Origin: Clostridia bacterium
GTDB lineage: Bacteria > UBA6262 > WVXT01 > JAUXBS01
Direction: 5' to 3'
Assembly: GCA_030618495.1 (NCBI GenBank)
Contig: JAUXDE010000014.1
Span: 1-22,250, forward strand
Length of the DNA: 22,250 nt
Both the position numbers and the translations under genes were made by a program. The notes under the pieces were generated by a model, which saw only the letters and a list, made by a program, of their open reading frames with translations, was not told the DNA's origin and ran no database searches. Every line of letters begins with the position of its first letter. Position 1 is the first letter of the stretch. Shown here piece after piece: positions 1-8,505 of this stretch.

Positions 1-3
1 GTA

Positions 4-76
4 AGCCGACGACCCGGATCGAACGGGTGACCTGCTGTTTACGAAACAGCTGCTCTACCAGCTGAGCTACGCCGGC
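4..76 (-). tRNA. tRNA-Thr (anticodon CGU)
   Basis: Read on the minus strand this folds as a full 73-nt cloverleaf. The acceptor stem is GCCGGCG with CGTCGGC (one G-U pair), the D stem GCTC/GAGC, the anticodon stem GCTGT/ACAGC with loop TTCGTAA, and the T arm ACCCG-TTCGATC-CGGGT. Anticodon CGT reads the Thr codon ACG. The discriminator base is U and is followed by TAC, so the CCA end is not encoded and must be added after transcription. A strong promoter lies just upstream. Confidence 0.95.
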
Positions 77-91
77 ATACTTAATTGTGGG

Positions 92-120
92 ATTATAATA
101 AAATATAATATGTAAGTCAA
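92..120 (-). promoter_or_regulatory. sigma70-type promoter of tRNA-Thr
   Basis: Minus strand: TTGACT (115-120), a 17-nt spacer, and TATAAT (92-97). The expected start site is near 85, about 9 nt before the tRNA 5' end, as for a dedicated tRNA promoter. The same architecture recurs at several other genes in the window. Confidence 0.8.
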
Positions 121-209
121 TAAATAAAAGGGTTTATCAGGGTATGATATTTCAGCAGTGGAATGAAGATTATTATGTTACTTTGTTGCTCAATAACGAA
201 TGATTTTAA

Positions 210-241
210 ACAGGCTGCTCCTCGACAAGCTCAGGATCTGT
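210..241. repeat. small imperfect stem-loop, REP-like or weak terminator
   Basis: ACAG (210-213) pairs with CTGT (238-241), and inside it TCCT (219-222) with AGGA (233-236) plus GA/TC. On the minus strand it lies 38 nt past the stop of the efflux pump gene and is followed by TTTAAAAT, so it could end that transcript. Its core (CTCGACAAGCTCAGG) resembles short intergenic palindromes found in many bacterial genomes. It is a single copy here, so neither role is firm. Confidence 0.3.
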
Positions 242-278
242 GACCCTTCATATGTCAAGATATGTTAGAAGCACCACA

Positions 279-3200
279 CTAGTGACCTCTACGTCTCTTT
301 CTGCGTTCTTCAAAAATAGCATACAAAGTCGGAGTGAATACAAGAGTGAGCAAGGATGAAATGATCAACCCGCCTATGACCGCCCTTGCTATCGGAGAAC
401 TTAATTCCGACCCCTCTCCCATCCCGATTGCCAGCGGCAGCATTGCAAGTATCGTTGTCAGGGTCGTCATCAATATGGGACGCAGTCTCGTTTTTCCGCC
501 TTCAAGAACCGCATCCCTAACCGACATCCCTCTTTCCCTGAGTATGTTTATATAACTTATAAGGACTATCCCGTTGTTCACAACAATTCCCGCAAGCATG
601 ATTACCCCGATAAACACAACCACGTTGAATATGGACCCTGTCAGGAACAGCATCCATACAACTCCGATCAAAGACAGCGGCACCGAAAACATAATTATGA
701 ACGGGTCAAGCAGGGATTCAAACTGAGATGCCATCACCAGGTACACCAGTAAAATCGCAAGCAGAAAGGCAAGCCCCAGGTCCTTGAAAGATTTTACCAT
801 TTCCTCCTGCTGCCCGCCGAATTCCAGGGCAAAGCCTTCCGGGACGACCACGTCCTTTAACTTCCGCCTGATTTCTTTCACCACGCTTCCGAGGTCCTTT
901 CCCGCCAGTCCCGCAAGAACCGTTATTATTCTCTTCTGGGCCTTCCTGTTGATCTTCAGGGGACCGATCGACTCGTCGATTGACACCACATTCTTCAATG
1001 ATATCTGCCTCCCCGTCATTGAAGTCAGCATGATACCCTCAATATCTTCAATTGTCTTTCTGTCTTCTTCTCTGAGCCGCACAAAAATATCGTATTCATG
1101 TCCCGCATCCCGGAACCTTGACGCCACCTTCCCCTTAACGCTTGTACTGATTGCATTCGCAATCTGAATCATGTTCAGCCCCATACCCGACGCCTTGTCC
1201 CTGTCAATAACAAACCTGTATTCCGGCATGCCTTCTTCCCTGTCCACCCTGACTTCCTTGGTCCCCTTAACGCTCTCAACCACGTCCTTGACCCTGTTCG
1301 CAAATTCCGCCCCCACAGCAAGGTCATAACCGGTTATATTAATCCTTATTGCCGCTCCGCCGCTCATCCCCATGAAATGGCTGCTCTCTTCATCCGTAAA
1401 CAACACTGTTGTATCAGGTATCCTCCCTGCCAGTTTTTTCCTGAGGTCATCAATAATTTCTATGGTTGACCTTTTTCTTTTTTTCCTGTCCACCAGTTTT
1501 GCTATAACCTGCCCGCTGTTTGACCCGGACCCGCTCATCATGCTCATCATTGAACTTCCGCTGCCGGACCTTACGAACGTATACTCCACCTCGGGAACAT
1601 TATCTATAATCACCTTCTCCACCTCATCGCAAACACTCCTGGTTATATCCAGTTTCGTTCCCGCAGGCAATTTCACCGTTGCCCTTATTTCTCCCTCGTC
1701 GATTTCGGGCATGAATTCCATCCTTGCAAAAGGCAGCATCGCAAGGCTGAAAACCAGCAGGGCAAACGAACCAAAAACGATCGTCTTTCTATGCTCCAGT
1801 GCCCATATAATTACCTTCTGATAGCCGTTATCTATGGCGTCAAATATCTTTTCCGCCTTATCCAGCATCCTGTTTTTGAGGCCTCCGCCACCATCCGTTT
1901 TCTCCCTCCTGGTTGTTTTCAAAAGTTTGGAACTCAGCATGGGAATCAGCGTGAGCGCAACCATTAATGAAGCAACCAGTGAGAACGTCACCGCCCATGC
2001 CATGTTCTTGAAGAACATTCCCGCTATCCCGCTGACAAAAAGTATGGGCAGGAAGACACAGATGGTTGTAATTGTCGAGGCAACTATAGCCATTCTTACT
2101 TCTGAAGTCCCGCTGCTTGCAGCCTCCTGCTTATTCTCGCCTTTTTCCCTGTGCCTGTATATATTCTCAAGCACGACAATTGAGTTGTCCACCAACATAC
2201 CGATACCGAGAGCTATTCCGCCCAGCGTCATCATATTCAGGTTGAACCCCGTAAAGTACAGTAATATGAATGAACCTATAATTGATACCGGGATGGCAAG
2301 GGATATTATGAAAGTACTGCGTACATTGCGCAAAAATATAATCAGGACCATCACGGCAAGAAATCCCCCGTACATGGCAGCCTGCTTCACCTGTTTAACC
2401 GATTGACCGATAAACTCGGCAGAGTCAAAAATCGGCGAAAGAACCAGGCCTTCCGGCAGGTCCTTCTTAATCAATTCCAGCCTCTTGTTTATCCTGGAAC
2501 TCACCTGTATGGTATTGCTCCCTGATTGTTTCATAATCATCATTGCAACCGTGGGTTTGCCGTCCATCTTCAATTCTTCTTCCATTTCTTCATAACCGTC
2601 ATAGACTTCCGCAACATCCTTCAGGTATACGGATACCCCCCTCCTGCTGGCAATGATCACATTCTCTATCTGTCTTATACTTCTGAATTCACCTACCGTC
2701 CTCAGCACAACCTCCCTGTTGCCGCTCTTAATGGAACCGCTCGGCAGGTTCAGGTTCTCCATCCTTACAATACTTACAATCTGGTCAGCGGATACCCCCA
2801 GCGCCTCCATCCTGCTCAGGTTCAATTTTACATGAATTATCCTGTCCAGCCCCCCCATGGTACTTACCATGGCAACACCGTCAAGTTGTTCAATCTTGTA
2901 AATTATCTCATCTTCGGCATAGCGTTTTAATTCAGAACGGCTTATGTCTCCGGAAACCCTTATCATCATAACAGGCATCATGGACGGGTCAAACTTGATT
3001 ACCATCGGTTCACCGGCTTCCTCCGGTATAAAATCGGAAACCAGCGACAGGCTTTCCCTGACATCATTGGCAGCCATGTCCATGTTTGTTCCCCAGTTAA
3101 ACTCGATTATTATCGTTGAAGCCCCTTCTTTTGAGCTTGAACTCACTTCCTTGACACCGTTAATCGTACTAACGGTCATCTCTACCGGTTCGGTAATCAT

Positions 3201-3383
3201 TCTTTCGACTTCCTCGGGCCCCGCTCCCTCGTATTGAGTGAAAACCGCAACTATCGGGAAACTGACGTCCGGCAAGAGGTCTATCGCAAGACGCGACATT
3301 GATACCACCCCCAGGACCATAACCGCAATTACCAGCATAAGGGTTGAAATAGGCCTCTTTATCGATAAATCCGATATATTCAT
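279..3383 (-). CDS. RND efflux permease, HAE1 (AcrB/SwrC-like) family
   Basis: An inner-membrane proton-driven pump of 1034 residues, the usual length for AcrB-type RND permeases. It starts with the family's first membrane helix (about 12-30) followed by the AIDLLPDVSFP motif, then has the two large periplasmic domains and the TM4 region with VDNSIVVLEN (D399, N400, E406). AcrB has a paired Asp-Asp here; Asn at the second position is seen in the SwrC-like subgroup. A Met/Ser/Gly-rich stretch sits in the second periplasmic half (around MMSMMSGSGS). The start has a good AAAGGAG site. It is the last gene of the tetR-tolC-adaptor-pump operon, 12 nt after the adaptor stop. Substrates cannot be read from sequence; a drug or amphiphile exporter is most likely. 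Confidence 0.93.
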   Translation of the reverse strand: MNISDLSIKRPISTLMLVIAVMVLGVVSMSRLAIDLLPDVSFPIVAVFTQYEGAGPEEVERMITEPVEMTVSTINGVKEVSSSSKEGASTIIIEFNWGTNMDMAANDVRESLSLVSDFIPEEAGEPMVIKFDPSMMPVMMIRVSGDISRSELKRYAEDEIIYKIEQLDGVAMVSTMGGLDRIIHVKLNLSRMEALGVSADQIVSIVRMENLNLPSGSIKSGNREVVLRTVGEFRSIRQIENVIIASRRGVSVYLKDVAEVYDGYEEMEEELKMDGKPTVAMMIMKQSGSNTIQVSSRINKRLELIKKDLPEGLVLSPIFDSAEFIGQSVKQVKQAAMYGGFLAVMVLIIFLRNVRSTFIISLAIPVSIIGSFILLYFTGFNLNMMTLGGIALGIGMLVDNSIVVLENIYRHREKGENKQEAASSGTSEVRMAIVASTITTICVFLPILFVSGIAGMFFKNMAWAVTFSLVASLMVALTLIPMLSSKLLKTTRREKTDGGGGLKNRMLDKAEKIFDAIDNGYQKVIIWALEHRKTIVFGSFALLVFSLAMLPFARMEFMPEIDEGEIRATVKLPAGTKLDITRSVCDEVEKVIIDNVPEVEYTFVRSGSGSSMMSMMSGSGSNSGQVIAKLVDRKKRKRSTIEIIDDLRKKLAGRIPDTTVLFTDEESSHFMGMSGGAAIRINITGYDLAVGAEFANRVKDVVESVKGTKEVRVDREEGMPEYRFVIDRDKASGMGLNMIQIANAISTSVKGKVASRFRDAGHEYDIFVRLREEDRKTIEDIEGIMLTSMTGRQISLKNVVSIDESIGPLKINRKAQKRIITVLAGLAGKDLGSVVKEIRRKLKDVVVPEGFALEFGGQQEEMVKSFKDLGLAFLLAILLVYLVMASQFESLLDPFIIMFSVPLSLIGVVWMLFLTGSIFNVVVFIGVIMLAGIVVNNGIVLISYINILRERGMSVRDAVLEGGKTRLRPILMTTLTTILAMLPLAIGMGEGSELSSPIARAVIGGLIISSLLTLVFTPTLYAIFEERRKRRRGH

Positions 3384-3395
3384 GGCATGACTCCT

Positions 3396-4337
3396 TTAAT
3401 ATATACTAGAACTTTTCTGCCTGTTTTTTATTTTGACCTCGGCATTTTCCTTCAGCCTGCTCTGCCCGGCAGTTACAATAATATCGTTTTCCCTGATACC
3501 CCCGGTAATTTCTATCATTTTCCCGTCATTGATACCCGTGCTCACATTCTTTCTCACTGCCCTTTCTTTTTCAATCGTAAACACGTACCTCTCTGTCGAT
3601 ACCCCCATAATGGCTTCCACTGGAATTGCCAGCACGTCCTTCCTTTCATCGATTATTACCTCAACCCTGGCAAACATGCCCGGCTTCAACAGGTGGTCAC
3701 TGTTATTCACTATTATCCTTACCTCGGCAGTCCTTGTCATCCTGTCAAGCGCCTGGTTCATTGTATCCACCCTTCCCGTGAAGGGATTGGCGGGATATGC
3801 ATCCACATAAATTATTGCCTTCTGATTACGCTTTATCCTTGAAATATCCTTCTCAATAATGTTCACAATTACCTTAACCTCATCCATGTCGGCAATATTC
3901 AGAAGAGGCACCGCGGGCGACACCGCCCCTCCAATATCAATATAATACCTTGTCAGGGTTCCTGCTATGGGAGCCCTTACTTCTGCCCGGGCATAATCCA
4001 TCGCCGCCTCATCACGGTCCACCAGGGCAATGATGGTATCCTTTTTTACGTATGATTCCTCCCTTTTTACCTTTTTGATCAGTTTGCCCGGAACCTTGGC
4101 AAAAACATCAACTTCTGACCTGCCGCGGATATCTCCCGTAAGGAAAAGAACTTCATTGAGGTTCAGTCTTTCAGTATCAGCAACATAAACAGGAACAGCA
4201 ATCTTCTCCATTGCCGCATCTTCCAGTTTCCGGCTTTTCTTTTCAGCCTTGAATGCGAAGTTCCTCAACATCTGCGCGGCAACCACCCCGACAAAAACAA
4301 TAGCAACAATAATTATCCATTTCTTTTTCTTTTTCAC
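3396..4337 (-). CDS. RND periplasmic adaptor (membrane fusion protein), hairpin-less
   Basis: The 313-residue adaptor linking the RND pump to the TolC-like channel. The start is GTG, preceded by AAAGGAG. Residues 1-29 are a Lys-rich tip followed by one membrane helix (WIIIVAIVFVGVVA), so it is anchored or lipid-free rather than a lipoprotein: no lipobox Cys is seen. The lipoyl domain halves are at about 75-108 and 120-150, followed by the beta-barrel (about 150-230) and the membrane-proximal domain to the end. Only about 11 residues (109-119) separate the lipoyl halves, where AcrA has a long alpha-helical hairpin. The hairpin that normally touches TolC is therefore absent. The protein is correspondingly short (AcrA is close to 400). 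Confidence 0.9.
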   Translation of the reverse strand: MKKKKKWIIIVAIVFVGVVAAQMLRNFAFKAEKKSRKLEDAAMEKIAVPVYVADTERLNLNEVLFLTGDIRGRSEVDVFAKVPGKLIKKVKREESYVKKDTIIALVDRDEAAMDYARAEVRAPIAGTLTRYYIDIGGAVSPAVPLLNIADMDEVKVIVNIIEKDISRIKRNQKAIIYVDAYPANPFTGRVDTMNQALDRMTRTAEVRIIVNNSDHLLKPGMFARVEVIIDERKDVLAIPVEAIMGVSTERYVFTIEKERAVRKNVSTGINDGKMIEITGGIRENDIIVTAGQSRLKENAEVKIKNRQKSSSIY

Positions 4338-4361
4338 TTTTTCTCCTTTCCCGGGAAGATA

Positions 4362-5696
4362 TTATCTTCCCAGCGCTTTGTTAAGCGAAGCTATTGCAAC
4401 ATTATGATCATATAAAGCCTGTAAGTAATTGGTCTCTGACTGGCTTAAGGCAAGCTGCGCGTCTCTTACTTCCACGTCTGAAACCAGCCCGCCTTCATAC
4501 CTTTTCTGGGCTGTCTTAAGGTTATCCTTCGCCGATTCCACGTTCTCTTTTTGCGCCAGTATTAATTCCTCGGATTGTTTTATATTAAAGCATGCCTGCC
4601 TTATTTCCATCTTGATCCCGTTAATAAGCTGCTCCCTGCCTATCTTCACCTGGCTCAGCTGCGCCTTTGACTGCCTTACCTTTCCCATGGCCTGGAAACC
4701 GTCAAACAGGGAGTAATTCAATACCAGCCTTGCGTTCCACGTATGGTACCAGTCGTTTATACTGAAGGATATATCTTCAAACTCGCTGACTCCCTGTATC
4801 CAGTCCAAATTCCCCGTAAGAACCAGGTTTGGCTTGTTGCTTGCCCTGCTGAGACACAATGCAATCTTTGACATTTTCTTCTGCAACTCCATCGTCTCAA
4901 TTTCAGGACGCATTGAAAGGGCTTCGCTTACGGACTTCTCATAGTCAACCTCAACGGGCGAGTATTCCATTTCCGTTGTAAGCTCAACGTCATCCTTCAA
5001 CTCGCTTCCCATAGTATTAAACAACAATTCAAGCGCGAGGTGTCTGCCGTTGCGCGCCTTCAATAAATTTGTTTTTACGTTGATCATCTGCACCTTTGCC
5101 TTGGAAACATCATAACCGGAGACCTTCCCCTGGCTGTAAAAAGATTCGGTAACTTTTAAATGCGCCTCGGTTACCTTGAGCATTTCCCCGGATACGGACA
5201 CCATCTTCTGCGCCAACAGTGCTCCGTAATACGCTTTCTTTACTTTTAAAACCAAATTATTCTTTACCTGGCGGTATCCTTCCCCGGCAAGCCGATAACC
5301 CAACCCTGCCTGTCTATTGGCATTAACAATCTTACCCCAGGTAAAAACAGGCTGCTGAACACTGAATTGCATATCATATGTCTTATCAGCTATCATCGCG
5401 GTAAATTCCCTGGGAAGAAAAGCAGGGTCAATGTTTGATTCATTCTTTTGCGCGATATAAGACATAAAATTCAACTTGGGCAAATACCCGGAAAAAGCCT
5501 CAATCCTTACCCCCTTTGCCTGGCGTATCTTTTCTTCTGCAATGCGTATTTCATGGTTGTTTTCAAGCGCAATCCTGATGCTTTTTTCAAGGGTAAACTC
5601 TTCCGCGCCGACGTCGGTCCCCTTCATGGAAACCATAAACAAAATGGCAATAAGCGCCAAACTGTATTTCAGGCTATTACCTTTCATCCTTATCAT
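4362..5696 (-). CDS. TolC-family outer membrane efflux channel
   Basis: 444 residues with an N-terminal signal peptide (hydrophobic LALIAILFMV core, probable cleavage after VGA near residue 31). Then follow two tandem OEP repeats rich in long helices, beginning LEKSIRIALENNHEIRIA and again near VSEALSMRPEIETMEL; the C-terminal helix ends DVEVRDAQLALSQSETNYLQALYDHNVA. This is the normal length and layout of a TolC protomer, which trimerises to form the exit duct. The start codon overlaps the tetR stop (ATGA), indicating translational coupling. An alternative start is Met4, which has AAGG just before it. Its partner adaptor lacks the helical hairpin, so the docking mode must differ from AcrA-TolC. 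Confidence 0.92.
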   Translation of the reverse strand: MIRMKGNSLKYSLALIAILFMVSMKGTDVGAEEFTLEKSIRIALENNHEIRIAEEKIRQAKGVRIEAFSGYLPKLNFMSYIAQKNESNIDPAFLPREFTAMIADKTYDMQFSVQQPVFTWGKIVNANRQAGLGYRLAGEGYRQVKNNLVLKVKKAYYGALLAQKMVSVSGEMLKVTEAHLKVTESFYSQGKVSGYDVSKAKVQMINVKTNLLKARNGRHLALELLFNTMGSELKDDVELTTEMEYSPVEVDYEKSVSEALSMRPEIETMELQKKMSKIALCLSRASNKPNLVLTGNLDWIQGVSEFEDISFSINDWYHTWNARLVLNYSLFDGFQAMGKVRQSKAQLSQVKIGREQLINGIKMEIRQACFNIKQSEELILAQKENVESAKDNLKTAQKRYEGGLVSDVEVRDAQLALSQSETNYLQALYDHNVAIASLNKALGR

Positions 5697-6292
5697 TTCC
5701 CCACTCCCTTCAGGAACATATCCATAATCTCCGATGATTTTTTATTAAGAATCCTGTTATTAGTCGAAAACAGGTCCAGCCTGCTGAATGTAGTTACCAT
5801 ATTGAGAAGAACTACTCCTGCCACTTCTGCATTTACCTTCCTTATAACCCCCTTATTTATCCCTTCCTGTACAACCTCGGACAACATCTTCATAATCCTG
5901 TGATGCTTCTCCATTATTTTATTATGCTGAACCCTTGTAAAAGTCTTGCCTAAATTCTTGAACTGTTTCATCCATATATTAAAAAATTCTTCATTTGCTT
6001 CCACGTACCCCAGGGTTGAACTAATAAGAGCTTTTAATTTGGTAATGTAATCCTCTTCAGGATTGTTCTTTCCTTCTTCTATTACCGCCTCAAACCTATC
6101 CAGCATATCCATGGCAACCGCAACAAATATCTTTTGCTTGCTTTTAAAATAAAGATATATGGTCCCCTTGGCGACGTTTATTGAATCAGCAATCATATCC
6201 ACCGATGTCTTTTCGTAACCATTCTTAAAAAATATCTTCTTTGCCGCTTCAATGATATTCTTCCTGCGACTTTCCGCGCCTTTTTTTCTCAT
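5693..6292 (-). CDS. TetR/AcrR-family repressor of the efflux operon
   Basis: 199 residues. The N-terminal TetR DNA-binding domain is clear: RKNIIEAAKKIFFKNGYEKTS, then the helix-turn-helix at about 29-53 ending in GTIYLYFKSKQKIF, the family signature. The C-terminal ligand and dimer domain is variable, as expected. It is the first gene of the operon it should control. Its ribosome site GGAGAGG lies between the operator and the ATG. The palindrome at 6306-6329 over the transcription start is the likely autoregulatory operator. Pump induction would occur when a substrate releases the repressor. Confidence 0.93.
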   Translation of the reverse strand: MRKKGAESRRKNIIEAAKKIFFKNGYEKTSVDMIADSINVAKGTIYLYFKSKQKIFVAVAMDMLDRFEAVIEEGKNNPEEDYITKLKALISSTLGYVEANEEFFNIWMKQFKNLGKTFTRVQHNKIMEKHHRIMKMLSEVVQEGINKGVIRKVNAEVAGVVLLNMVTTFSRLDLFSTNNRILNKKSSEIMDMFLKGVGK

Positions 6293-6305
6293 GTCCTCTC
6301 CAATA

Positions 6306-6329
6306 TAATGACTGACCAGTCAGTCATTA
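6306..6329. promoter_or_regulatory. 24-bp palindromic TetR-type operator
   Basis: Two perfectly inverted 11-nt arms, TAATGACTGAC and GTCAGTCATTA, are separated by CA. With the -10 box at 6335-6340 the start site should fall near 6328, so the operator covers about +1 to +23 of the tetR-efflux transcript. Size, symmetry and TGACTGAC half-sites fit TetR-family operators. The cognate protein is most simply the adjacent TetR. Confidence 0.85.
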
Positions 6330-6334
6330 ACACA

Positions 6335-6363
6335 ATATTATCATGAAACACTTATTTTGTCAA
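6335..6363 (-). promoter_or_regulatory. promoter of the tetR-efflux operon
   Basis: Minus strand: a perfect -35 TTGACA (6358-6363), exactly 17 nt of spacer, then -10 TAATAT (6335-6340). The operator begins just downstream, so repression by blocking polymerase binding or escape is expected. Confidence 0.85.
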
Positions 6364-6580
6364 GGAATATTATATTATTTTTCATTTTTACTGCTGGCAA
6401 CCGGACATAATTTAAAATGTAATTCTCATTCCTGCCAACCTTTGCCCCCACCGGGAATTAGCGTCCTATAAGAATTTCCTTTAATTTCCCGCTATCTTTT
6501 ATCCCTGCCGCGCAATCCATTCCTTTTATAAACGAATTATGCGGGTTAAACGCTTTTTTTCACGTTAATTAGTTTTTTCT
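6364..6580. other. divergent intergenic region, no gene seen
   Basis: This is the centre of the 358-nt gap between tetR (-) and the GNAT-like gene (+). Both strands were read. There is no convincing coding frame, RNA fold or repeat between the two divergent promoters. Confidence 0.5.
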
Positions 6581-6609
6581 TTGCAAATACTAATATTTTA
6601 TGGTATACT
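6581..6609 (+). promoter_or_regulatory. promoter of the GNAT-CPBP-SDR operon
   Basis: TTGCAA (6581-6586), a 17-nt spacer, TATACT (6604-6609). The expected start is near 6616, giving a leader of about 35 nt that ends in the AGGAG site at 6641-6645 before the ATG at 6651. Confidence 0.7.
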
Positions 6610-6650
6610 AAAAAGTATAAACAGCACTTTGAATTAGAACAGGAGAGTCA

Positions 6651-7775
6651 ATGGCTGATAGCGCTGTAATCGTTAACAAGGTTGAAACAAAAAAAGACTT
6701 TAATGATTTTCTTCTATTTCCATGGAAGGTTTACGAGGGAAATCCTTACTGGGTCCCACCCCTGCTAATGCAGGTCAAAGAAACCCTTAATGAAAAAAAA
6801 TATCCTTTCTGGCAGCATGCTCAAAGAGAAATCTTCATAGCAAGAAAGAACGGGGAAACTGTCGGGAGAATAGTTGCAATAGTCGATGAAAACCACAATA
6901 AATTCCATGAAGAAAAGATGGGTTTCTTCGGATTTTTCGAGTGCATCAACGACAGCCAAACCGCCGGCGCGCTCTTTGACGAGGCAAAGAAATGGTGCAA
7001 GGCAAAGGGGATGACTCACCTTCGCGGCCCGGCAAGCCCCAGCCTTAACGATGAATGCGCCTTCCTGCTTGAAGGTTTTGATTTAAAACCATCGGTAATG
7101 ATGCCATACACCCCGAAGTACTACCTGGAACTGGCTGAAACATATGGTTTCAAGAAAGCAAAGGACCTTGTGGCTTTGCTCAAGCATGCCTCATGGGGAA
7201 TGCCTGAAAGATTTATTAAATTGATAAACCGCATGAAAAAAAGAATGAATGTAAGAATCCGTTCTTTCAGTTTTAAACATTACGACAAGGACGTGGAAGA
7301 TTTAATGAAGGTCTACAACTCCGCCTGGGAGAAAAACTGGGGTTTTGTACCCATGACCGACAATGAAATGCTTCACATGGCAAAATCCATAAAAATGTTT
7401 GGAGACCCCGACCTTCTCAAAATCGCGGATATAGACGGGAAACCTGTTGGGATATCCATTACATTGCCAAACCTCAATGAAGTGCTGGAAAAATTGAACG
7501 GCAGGCTTGGCCCCGTTGGGTTGCTGAAATTCATGTACTATAAAAACAAGATCCAGGGGACACGCAGTATAATCGGGGGAACTATTAAGGAATTCCGCAA
7601 TACGGGCATCATTGCAGCGCTTTTCTACGAAACGGAACGATCTGTTTTGAGTAAAAAACTCCAATGGTGCGAACTCGGCTGGAATTTGGAGGATAACAAA
7701 CTTATTAATGGTTTTGACATGGCAATAGGAGCTAAAATCTACAAGAAGTACCGGTTCTACGAAATGCCAATCTAA
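6651..7775 (+). CDS. GNAT-fold N-acyltransferase-like protein (stand-alone paralogue)
   Basis: 374 residues of a widespread family usually annotated only as GNAT N-acetyltransferase or hypothetical. Hallmarks are FPWKVYEGNPYWVPPL (23-38), YPFWQHA (51-57), GFFGFFEC (91-98), NDECAFLLEGFD, MMPYTPKYY, AKDLVA and AWEKNWGFVP, then a second half with EFRNTGI, which resembles the acyl-CoA-binding turn of GNAT enzymes. The same motifs in the same order make up residues 1-373 of the fusion protein encoded at 9494-11878, so the two are paralogues. Bacterial ceramide synthases have been reported to be GNAT-like, which makes N-acylation of an amino-lipid a possible role, but the substrate is not visible. 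It is the first gene of a three-gene operon with a strong AGGAG site. Confidence 0.75.
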   Translation: MADSAVIVNKVETKKDFNDFLLFPWKVYEGNPYWVPPLLMQVKETLNEKKYPFWQHAQREIFIARKNGETVGRIVAIVDENHNKFHEEKMGFFGFFECINDSQTAGALFDEAKKWCKAKGMTHLRGPASPSLNDECAFLLEGFDLKPSVMMPYTPKYYLELAETYGFKKAKDLVALLKHASWGMPERFIKLINRMKKRMNVRIRSFSFKHYDKDVEDLMKVYNSAWEKNWGFVPMTDNEMLHMAKSIKMFGDPDLLKIADIDGKPVGISITLPNLNEVLEKLNGRLGPVGLLKFMYYKNKIQGTRSIIGGTIKEFRNTGIIAALFYETERSVLSKKLQWCELGWNLEDNKLINGFDMAIGAKIYKKYRFYEMPI

Positions 7776-7795
7776 CAACCACAAGATATAGCATA

Positions 7796-8497
7796 ATGAC
7801 TATCAAGGAAACGATTAAAGAATCCGGCAAGAAAACCTCCCTTATCCTCTTAAGCGTGCCAATAATCCTCACCCTGTACCTGTATCATGGAAAACACCAT
7901 TTTTTTGAAAAGCGCTTTGATACGCTGGTTAACAATGACCTGTTTGACATGTACTCTCACATGTTCGAATATTTCATGGCATTTGTTTTACTTTTCATAG
8001 TACCCTTTATCCTGATAAAATACGCCTTCAAGGAAAAAATAAAAAAATACGGAGTGACGTTTGGAGATGTAAAATATGGACTAAAGTTTACTGCCATTGC
8101 GATTGTTGTCCTTATCCCCATTCTTATAATCGGAGCGCTTATACCGGACATGCAGGCGACTTATCCGGAAGCGCGAAGTGTCATCGGCAGGCTGAAACCC
8201 TTCCTTTTAATAGAGTTCTTCTACATGTTGTATTATATTGGCTGGGAGTTCTTTTTCAGGGGATATATGCTGTTCGGTCTTAAAGAGAAGTTCGGAAACC
8301 TTTCTGCCATACTGATACAAACAATACCTTCCTGCCTGATGCATATCGGCAAACCTGAAGCAGAAATACTGGGTTCAATAGCGGCAGGAATAATTTTCGG
8401 TTACCTTGCAATAAGAACCAGGTCAATACTGTACCCCCTTCTTATTCATCTGTTTATAGGCATATTCACGGATTCAATGATAATGTCATTATTCTAG
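7796..8497 (+). CDS. CPBP-family (CAAX protease-like) integral membrane protein
   Basis: 233 residues, mostly membrane helices. The family core is recognisable: motif 1 WEFFFRGYM (E151, R155), motif 2 with H183 in MHIGKPEAE, and motif 3 with H218 in PLLIHLFIGIFTD. Motif 1 has a single Glu (EFFFR) instead of the common EExxxR pair, which is frequent in the subgroup carrying HxGKPxxE. Members are intramembrane proteases or related accessory proteins; the substrate is unknown. It lies 20 nt after the GNAT-like gene and 8 nt before the SDR gene. No good Shine-Dalgarno is seen before its ATG, so it probably depends on coupling to the gene upstream. Confidence 0.8.
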   Translation: MTIKETIKESGKKTSLILLSVPIILTLYLYHGKHHFFEKRFDTLVNNDLFDMYSHMFEYFMAFVLLFIVPFILIKYAFKEKIKKYGVTFGDVKYGLKFTAIAIVVLIPILIIGALIPDMQATYPEARSVIGRLKPFLLIEFFYMLYYIGWEFFFRGYMLFGLKEKFGNLSAILIQTIPSCLMHIGKPEAEILGSIAAGIIFGYLAIRTRSILYPLLIHLFIGIFTDSMIMSLF

Positions 8498-8505
8498 GAG
8501 CATTC

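Noticed and set aside
279-3383. Long plus-strand frames opposite the RND pump
   Set aside because: Antisense shadows without ribosome sites or family motifs; the minus-strand frame carries the conserved RND motifs.
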